Position numbers and translations under genes: made by a program. The notes below the pieces were generated by a model, which did not search any database, was not told the origin of the DNA, and was given only the letters and a program-made list of their open reading frames with translations. Shown here piece after piece: positions 59,175 to 64,000 of a DNA stretch of 64,000 nucleotides. Where the stretch lies: the NCBI RefSeq assembly GCF_900112065.1, contig NZ_FOKE01000002.1:680513-744512 (forward strand), read 5' to 3'. Every line of letters starts with the position of its first letter. The first letter of the stretch is position 1. The stretch is from Cohnella sp. OV330. GTDB lineage: Bacteria; Bacillota; Bacilli; Paenibacillales; Paenibacillaceae.

Positions 59175-60068
59175 ATGGGCCGTTTGAATCGAATTGTGAC
59201 GTTAAACCTGGGACCGGACGCTTTTTTTTCTTCCTATCGGCAGACGACGGACGATCAGGACTGGCTGGCCTATCACGCCCACCAAGGCATCGAGCTGCTC
59301 TATGTCCACCAAGGACAGGGAGAAGCCATGACAGAGGATGCCCGCTATCCGATCCGCCCCGGCACGTTGCTGCTTTTCCTGCCCTACCAGCTCCACAAGG
59401 TCGAAGTGCCCTCCGTGCCCGGCGCGCCTTACGTCCGATCGCTGGTGAAGTTCGATCCTAGGATCGTCGAACCTTATCTTGCGCCTTACCCCGGGCTCGC
59501 CCGCTGGTTTCTGATGCTGAAGCGCGGCCTGTTGTCCCGCTCCTTCTGCGATCTCGGAACGTCGGAGCGTCTGCCCGGTTTGCTGCGAGACTTCCACGAG
59601 CTCTACGGCGCTTCCGGTCCGGACAAGGAGGAAGAGCGTTCGCTGTTCCTCGTCTCGCTGCTCCATGAGCTGCGGCACCGGGCATTCCCGGATATCAGCC
59701 GCGACGGCTCTCCCGAGGCAGAAGGACGCTCTCTCCATATCGACCGGATGATGGATTGGATCGAAGAGCGGTACGCGCGCCCGTTCGACCTTCAATCGCT
59801 CTCCGGCGAGCTGCACCTGTCGCCTTATTACCTGTCGCACCTGTTCAAGGAGCACACGGGCAGCAGCATCCGGGACTACATCACCGCCCGCCGGATCCGC
59901 GAGGCCTGCAGGCTGCTCAGCTCGACCTCGGATTCGATCCGGTCGATCGCGGAGCAGGTCGGAGGCTTCGGCGCCTCGCACTTTTGCCAGCTGTTCAAGA
60001 AGTGCAAGGGGATGAGTCCCGAGACGTTCCGCCGGACCGTGCAGCAGGGCTTCAGCGCGGCCCCTTGA
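59175..60068 (+). CDS. AraC-family regulator
   Basis: About 297 residues. An N-terminal cupin sensor (HAHQGIELLYVHQGQGEAMTEDARYPIRPGTLLLFLPYQLHKV) is followed by two helix-turn-helices (DLQSLSGELHLSPYYLSHLFKEHTGSSIRDYI and DSIRSIAEQVGGFGASHFCQLFKKCKGMSPETFRR). The start is unsure: ATG 59160, ATG 59175 or TTG 59184, the last with the best GGGGG spacing (9 nt). A TATAAT at 59145-59150 is the probable -10. It lies directly before the glucuronyl hydrolase gene, its likely target. Confidence 0.92.
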   Translation: MGRLNRIVTLNLGPDAFFSSYRQTTDDQDWLAYHAHQGIELLYVHQGQGEAMTEDARYPIRPGTLLLFLPYQLHKVEVPSVPGAPYVRSLVKFDPRIVEPYLAPYPGLARWFLMLKRGLLSRSFCDLGTSERLPGLLRDFHELYGASGPDKEEERSLFLVSLLHELRHRAFPDISRDGSPEAEGRSLHIDRMMDWIEERYARPFDLQSLSGELHLSPYYLSHLFKEHTGSSIRDYITARRIREACRLLSSTSDSIRSIAEQVGGFGASHFCQLFKKCKGMSPETFRRTVQQGFSAAP

Positions 60069-60122
60069 CCGCAACTTAGCCATATACTCCCGCAACTCGC
60101 CCGAAGGTCTCCTCTATATAAT
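60069..60122 (+). promoter_or_regulatory. Promoter of ugl with AraC-like direct repeats
   Basis: TATAAT at 60117-60122 has no good -35. Two direct repeats, CCGCAACTTAGCC (60069-60081) and CCGCAACTCGCCC (60090-60102), are 21 bp apart and end at the -35 position, a typical layout for an AraC-type activator. Confidence 0.5.
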
Positions 60123-60161
60123 GGGGTTGAAAAGAACTTCGGATCAGGGAGGCAATACGAT

Positions 60162-61295
60162 ATGTGGCAGCAAGCGATCAATGACGCGCTCGGCATCACC
60201 GCCCGCAACCTCGAGCGGTTCGGGGACCGGTTCCCCCATGTCAGCGACGGCTCCAACAAGTACGTGCTGAACGACAATACCGACTGGACCGACGGCTTCT
60301 GGTCCGGCATTTTATGGCTCTGCTACGAATACACGGGAGACAAGCAATATCGCGAAGGCGCCGTGCGGACCGTCGCGAGCTTCCGCGACCGGCTGGCGCA
60401 ATTCGCGAATCTGGATCATCACGATATCGGCTTCCTTTACTCGCTGTCGGCCAAGGCCCAATGGATCGTGGAAAAGGACGAGTCCGCGCGCAAGCTGGCG
60501 CTCGAAGCCGCCGACGTACTCATGCGCCGCTGGCGCGAGGATGCCGGCATCATCCAAGCCTGGGGACCGAAGGGCGATCCGGACAACGGCGGCCGCATCA
60601 TCATCGACTGCCTGCTGAACCTGCCGCTCCTGCTCTGGGCGGGCGAACAGACGGGCGACGCCGAATACCGCCGCGTCGCCGAAGCGCACGCGCTGAAGAG
60701 CCGACGCTTCCTCGTGCGCGGCGACGATTCCAGCTATCATACGTTCTACTTCGATCCGGCGAACGGCAACGCCATCCGCGGCGGCACGCATCAGGGCAAC
60801 ACGGACGGCAGCACCTGGACGCGCGGCCAAGCCTGGGGCATATACGGCTTCGCGCTGAACAGCCGCTATCTCGGCAATGCCGACCTGCTGGAAACGGCGA
60901 AGCGCATGGCGCGCCACTTCCTCGCCAGGGTGCCGGAGGACGGCGTCGTGTACTGGGACTTCGAGGTGCCGCAGGTGCCTTCCACGTATCGCGACAGCTC
61001 GGCCTCCGCCATCACGGCATGCGGTTTGCTTGAGATCGCGAGCCAGCTGGACGAGAGCGATCCCGAGCGCCAGCGCTTCATCGACGCGGCGAAGGCGACC
61101 GTCGTCGCGCTGCGCGAAGGCTACGCCGAGCGCGACGACGGCGAAGCCGAAGGCTTCATCCGCCGCGGCTCCTATCACGTGCGCGGCGGCATCTCGCCGG
61201 ACGACTACACGATCTGGGGCGACTATTACTACTTGGAGGCGCTCCTCCGTCTGGAACGCGGCGTCACGGGGTATTGGTACGAGCGCGGACGTTGA
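60162..61295 (+). CDS. ugl: Unsaturated glucuronyl hydrolase, GH88
   Basis: 377 residues, the same length as UGL of Bacillus sp. GL1. The catalytic Asp pair of that enzyme, Asp88 and Asp149, falls on NLDHHDIGF and GGRIIIDCLLN here. The (alpha/alpha)6 barrel pattern is clear (NTDWTDGFWSGILWLCYEYTGD, STWTRGQAWGIYGFAL, WDFEVPQVPSTYRDSSASAIT). It removes the unsaturated uronic acid that polysaccharide lyases leave on oligosaccharides; no signal peptide, so it works in the cytoplasm. GGGAGG lies 9 nt before the ATG. No lyase gene is nearby. Confidence 0.93.
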   Translation: MWQQAINDALGITARNLERFGDRFPHVSDGSNKYVLNDNTDWTDGFWSGILWLCYEYTGDKQYREGAVRTVASFRDRLAQFANLDHHDIGFLYSLSAKAQWIVEKDESARKLALEAADVLMRRWREDAGIIQAWGPKGDPDNGGRIIIDCLLNLPLLLWAGEQTGDAEYRRVAEAHALKSRRFLVRGDDSSYHTFYFDPANGNAIRGGTHQGNTDGSTWTRGQAWGIYGFALNSRYLGNADLLETAKRMARHFLARVPEDGVVYWDFEVPQVPSTYRDSSASAITACGLLEIASQLDESDPERQRFIDAAKATVVALREGYAERDDGEAEGFIRRGSYHVRGGISPDDYTIWGDYYYLEALLRLERGVTGYWYERGR

Positions 61296-61313
61296 TTCGG
61301 AGCACTCGATCGG

Positions 61314-61357
61314 ACAAAAAAAACGGCAACCCATGCGGGTTTGCCGTTTTTTTTGTC
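61314..61357. terminator. Terminator between ugl and dinB-like genes
   Basis: Stem AAACGGCAACCC / GGGTTTGCCGTTT with one bulge, with T8 on the plus strand and T8 on the minus strand, so it works both ways. Confidence 0.92.
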
Positions 61358-61376
61358 CGGGCTCGCGCTACGACGG

Positions 61377-61847
61377 CTATTGGACGGACGATGCCTTGGC
61401 CAGGCTGCCGCAGGTCGCCAAATGCATCGCCTCGTGCATCAGGCCGAAGTTGAACAGCTCGCCGGCGAGGTGGAACGTAAGCGGTCCGAACTGAAGCGGC
61501 GCCGGCAGCGGCTCGTTCAACCTTTCAGGAGCGATCTCGTCGATGGACGCTAGCTGACGCGCCATCGTCGCGAGGAGTTCCTCTTTGTCCGGGGGCGTCC
61601 CGGTCCAATCCGCGGGCTTCGTGCCGGAGTTAAAGAAAGCGGCGTAGGAGGACGGGATGGCCGTCTCGGCTGAGAAGCAGAGCGATTGATAAGCATCCAT
61701 CCAGTAGATCAGATGGCCGACGTTCCAACGTATCGTGTTGTTGAAGCCTTCGGGACGTACGTCGAACAGCGATTCGGGAATGGCTTCGATCGCATCCATG
61801 GACAACCGGCGAACGGTCTTGGCGGAATCGACGATAATCTGGGACAT
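61377..61847 (-). CDS. DinB/YfiT-family protein
   Basis: 156 residues, a four-helix bundle. Two of the three expected metal-binding histidines are clear: His in IRWNVGHLIYW and His in LMHEAMHLATCG (two choices). Members include thiol-dependent transferases and damage-induced proteins; the substrate here is unknown. GAGGAGGT lies 7 nt before the ATG. Divergent from the LysR gene across a perfect dyad. Confidence 0.88.
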   Translation of the reverse strand: MSQIIVDSAKTVRRLSMDAIEAIPESLFDVRPEGFNNTIRWNVGHLIYWMDAYQSLCFSAETAIPSSYAAFFNSGTKPADWTGTPPDKEELLATMARQLASIDEIAPERLNEPLPAPLQFGPLTFHLAGELFNFGLMHEAMHLATCGSLAKASSVQ

Positions 61848-61940
61848 GGATCATACCTCCTCGGCTTAATGGGTGGGGGCTGAATCTGACCTCAGTTTAC
61901 GTCCGTTCTCCTTCGCCATCAATGCAGCCGCCCTTATCGA

Positions 61941-61963
61941 ATCGTTAAGCGAAACTTAACGAT
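61941..61963. promoter_or_regulatory. LysR-type dyad with adjacent -35
   Basis: Perfect 9-bp inverted repeat ATCGTTAAG-CGAAA-CTTAACGAT containing a T-N11-A core. It is followed by TTGACA at 61970-61975 toward the LysR gene. It lies between the divergent DinB and LysR genes. Confidence 0.65.
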
Positions 61964-62050
61964 CTGGCGTTGACATCAGCGAAGTTCACGGTTGAAAATA
62001 AAATGACGGACTGCGAGATCGATTACTGCGACCGGAAGGCGGGAACGGGG

Positions 62051-62953
62051 ATGGAGCTGAAGCAGCTTCAATATTTTATGGCTGTCTGCGAGGAGCTTCA
62101 CTTCTCTCGGGCAGCCGAGCGGATGGGCGTGAGCGCGCCGAATATCAGCCAGCAAATTCGAGCGTTGGAAGAGGAGCTCGGCATGCTGCTGTTCGACCGC
62201 GTCGGCAGAAAAATCGCGCTCACCGACGCCGGCGCGATCCTGCGGGAGCATGGCACGGCCGTCCTGGGGCATCTGCGGCAGGCGGGCGACGCCATCGCCG
62301 ACCTGAAGCACAAGCAAGGCGGGGCGATCTCCATCGGCGTTTTGCCAGGAGACGCGGACCTGCTGTTCAACGCGCTGCTGCTCGATTTTCACCGTACCTA
62401 CCCGCAGGTCTCGGTGTCGCTGCTGGAAACGATGAAGGTGACCGAGCAAGTGCTCGACCGCAGCATTGATATCGGCGTGGCGATCGGCCCGATCGCCGAC
62501 GAGCGCCTGACGGCGATCCCCTTGTTCCGCGAGGAATTCGCGTTGGCCGTGAACAAGCAGCATCCATGGGCGGACGAGAGCGCCGTTCCGCTGGCCAAGC
62601 TGTCGTCGCTCAAGCTCGTGCTGTTCCCGGGCGAGCATCAATGCCGCAGGCTCCTCGAGCAATACTGCCTGGAGCAGGGATTTCGCGTGAAGCCGCATCT
62701 GGAAACGACCACCCTGGCCTCCCTGCTGCAAATGGTCGAACAGGGCTTCGGCGCATGCGTCCTTCCGCGATTGCTTTTGGAAAACTTGGATCGAGACGGC
62801 ATACGAACCTTGCGACTGATCCAGCCCACGCCGAGCCAGGACATCTGCCTCGTCTACCGCAGCGACAGATACGTCGGCTATGCGATGCGGACCTTTATCA
62901 AGACGCTGCGAAACTATATCGAAGCCGCGATCCGGCACGCGAAAATCTCGTAA
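62051..62953 (+). CDS. LysR-family regulator
   Basis: 300 residues. The winged helix-turn-helix is at the N-terminus (MELKQLQYFMAVCEELHFSRAAERMGVSAPNISQQIRALEEELGMLLFDR); the two-lobed effector domain follows from about 90 (GAISIGVLPGDADLLFNALLLDF). ATG 62051 is at the conserved family start; the open frame to 61970 is rejected. It probably binds the dyad at 61941-61963 and controls itself and perhaps the dinB-like gene. Effector unknown. Confidence 0.93.
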   Translation: MELKQLQYFMAVCEELHFSRAAERMGVSAPNISQQIRALEEELGMLLFDRVGRKIALTDAGAILREHGTAVLGHLRQAGDAIADLKHKQGGAISIGVLPGDADLLFNALLLDFHRTYPQVSVSLLETMKVTEQVLDRSIDIGVAIGPIADERLTAIPLFREEFALAVNKQHPWADESAVPLAKLSSLKLVLFPGEHQCRRLLEQYCLEQGFRVKPHLETTTLASLLQMVEQGFGACVLPRLLLENLDRDGIRTLRLIQPTPSQDICLVYRSDRYVGYAMRTFIKTLRNYIEAAIRHAKIS

Positions 62954-62963
62954 ATAAAGAAAG

Positions 62964-63008
62964 AACCGTATTCGCGCGTCCCCAGGGGGGGCCGAGAATA
63001 CGGTTTTT
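62964..63008. terminator. Terminator between lysR and araB
   Basis: Perfect 10-bp stem AACCGTATTC / GAATACGGTT with a GC-rich loop of 22 nt, followed by TTT. It serves the LysR gene and possibly the convergent araB. Confidence 0.75.
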
Positions 63009-63023
63009 GCCGAGCGCCTCGCT

Positions 63024-64000
63024 TTACTTCGACGCTTCTTCCTTCAGCGCCTTCAGGCGCTTCATGACGTCGTTCGCCCCGCGGCCGAAGTAGTCGTGCA
63101 GCGTCCGGTACTCCGCGTACAGCCGCTCGTACACCGCCACGTGCTCGGGGATCGGCTTGAACGTCTCTTCGCGCACGCGCGCCATCGCCTTCGCCGCGTC
63201 GACCACGCTGTCGTAGCCGCCCTTCGCCGCGCCGGCCGCTACCGCGCCGAACATCGCCGCGCCGACCGCCGGCGTCTGCTTGGAGTCCGCCACCTTGATC
63301 TCGCGGTTCGTCACGTCCGCGTAGATTTGCATGAGCAGCGCGTTCTTCTGCGGCAGTCCGCCGCACGCGTACACTTCATGGACCGGCACCCCGTTGTCGT
63401 GGAACGCGTCGATGATCGTCCGCGTCCCGAACGCCGTCGCTTCGAGCAGCGTGCGGTACATTTCCTCCGGCTTCGTCAGCAGCGTATAGCCCACGACGAC
63501 GCCCGTCAGGTTCGTGTCCACGAGCACCGAGCGGTTGCCGTTCCACCAGTCGAGCGCTACGAGGCCCGTCTCGCCCGGCTTATACTGCGCCGCGCGCTCC
63601 GTCAGCCACTGGTGCACGCCGACGCCTTCTTTTTCCGCCGCTTCCTTCACGTACGCCGGCACCGCTTCGTCGACGAACCATTCGAAGATGTCGCCGACCG
63701 CCGACTGCCCGGCTTCGTAGCCCATGTAGCCTTCGATGATGCCGTCCTCGACGACGCCGCACATGCCTTCGACTTCGACCTCTTCCTTGCCCAGGAGCAT
63801 ATGGCAGATCGAGGTGCCCATTGCCATGACGAGCTTTCCTTCGTCCACGACGCCGACCGCCGGTACCGCCGCATGCGCGTCCACGTTGCCGACCGCGATC
63901 GCCGTGCCTGCCTTGAGGCCCGTCAGCGCAGCCATCTCGGCCGTCAACTCGCCGGCCTTCGTGCCGAGCGGCTTGATGTCGCCGCGCAGCTTGGTCGCCG
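63024..64000 (-). CDS. araB: L-ribulokinase, 3' part (cut by window edge)
   Basis: The last 325 or so residues of an FGGY-family kinase of about 560. [22 protein letters not shown] carries the catalytic Asp region; [14 protein letters not shown] is the phosphate motif; [17 protein letters not shown] and [19 protein letters not shown] (adenosine motif) fit L-ribulokinase. It phosphorylates L-ribulose in arabinose use. The frame continues to the window edge with no start. Whether araA or araD adjoins cannot be seen. Confidence 0.88.
   Translation of the reverse strand, partial: ATKLRGDIKPLGTKAGELTAEMAALTGLKAGTAIAVGNVDAHAAVPAVGVVDEGKLVMAMGTSICHMLLGKEEVEVEGMCGVVEDGIIEGYMGYEAGQSAVGDIFEWFVDEAVPAYVKEAAEKEGVGVHQWLTERAAQYKPGETGLVALDWWNGNRSVLVDTNLTGVVVGYTLLTKPEEMYRTLLEATAFGTRTIIDAFHDNGVPVHEVYACGGLPQKNALLMQIYADVTNREIKVADSKQTPAVGAAMFGAVAAGAAKGGYDSVVDAAKAMARVREETFKPIPEHVAVYERLYAEYRTLHDYFGRGANDVMKRLKALKEEASK

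Overview
The window looks like chromosome of a GC-rich member of the Paenibacillaceae (Cohnella/Paenibacillus type). Pointers are a kapB sporulation-kinase partner, a CvfC/YpgR HEAT-repeat protein, a YhgE/Pip protein with a TetR partner, a YesM/YesN-type two-component system beside a sugar ABC transporter, a Bacillus-type Fnr with C-terminal cysteines, and strong GGAGG ribosome sites throughout. No rRNA, tRNA or CRISPR array was seen. The first 10 kb are visibly less GC-rich than the rest and read as an accessory region.

Region by region. (1) 1-3.5 kb, minus strand: a paeninodin-type lasso peptide cluster. The order is cyclase, a 40-residue precursor gene (1350-1472), an HPr-kinase-like lasso kinase, the RRE protein, and the start of the leader peptidase, which is cut by the window edge. 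(2) 3.6-9.3 kb, plus strand: a membrane-anchored clan GH-A glycoside hydrolase with a PA14-like domain, and a large beta-helix (pectate-lyase/tailspike-like) protein. Then comes an XRE regulator whose promoter carries the same GATAC-N5-GTAT site as the lasso promoter. (3) 10.5-15.2 kb: a lone glutamate synthase large subunit with a LysR-type dyad upstream. (4) 15.5-25.6 kb: an SGNH hydrolase, an 8x Ig-like (Big_2) surface protein, YhgE with its TetR regulator and twin operators, kapB, a UgtP-like glycolipid synthase, and an SH3-SH3-SH3-NlpC/P60 wall hydrolase. (5) 26-35.4 kb, minus strand: a carbohydrate locus of YesM-like kinase, YesN-like regulator, two permeases, a binding lipoprotein, an (alpha/alpha)6 glycosidase and a GH43 enzyme. 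(6) 35.6-43.2 kb: an ABC-F ATPase coupled to a metallo-beta-lactamase-fold hydrolase, CvfC, an SRPBCC-ArsR operon with two operators in its promoter, and a CHASE-GGDEF-EAL protein.

(7) 43.3-56 kb is an anaerobic and oxygen-response block. It holds adhE-pflB-pflA with a MobA-like gene, a DoxX protein, a hemerythrin protein, a sensor kinase/NreC-like regulator/NreA-like GAF trio, and fnr. Three TGTGA-N6-TCAC(A/G) boxes precede doxX, the hemerythrin gene and the nreA/fnr divergent promoter, so Fnr probably ties the block together. A probably inactive, possibly domesticated IS1595-type transposase gene sits inside it. (8) 56.2-64 kb: a Gly-Pro-Phe repeat protein (possibly spore surface), a TVP38 membrane protein, a secreted transglutaminase-like protein, an AraC regulator with an unsaturated glucuronyl hydrolase, DinB, a LysR regulator with a perfect dyad, and the 3' part of araB.

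Most likely secondary-metabolite system: the lasso peptide. The core predicts a nine-residue ring (Ala1 to Asp9) and a C-terminal serine that the adjacent kinase may phosphorylate.
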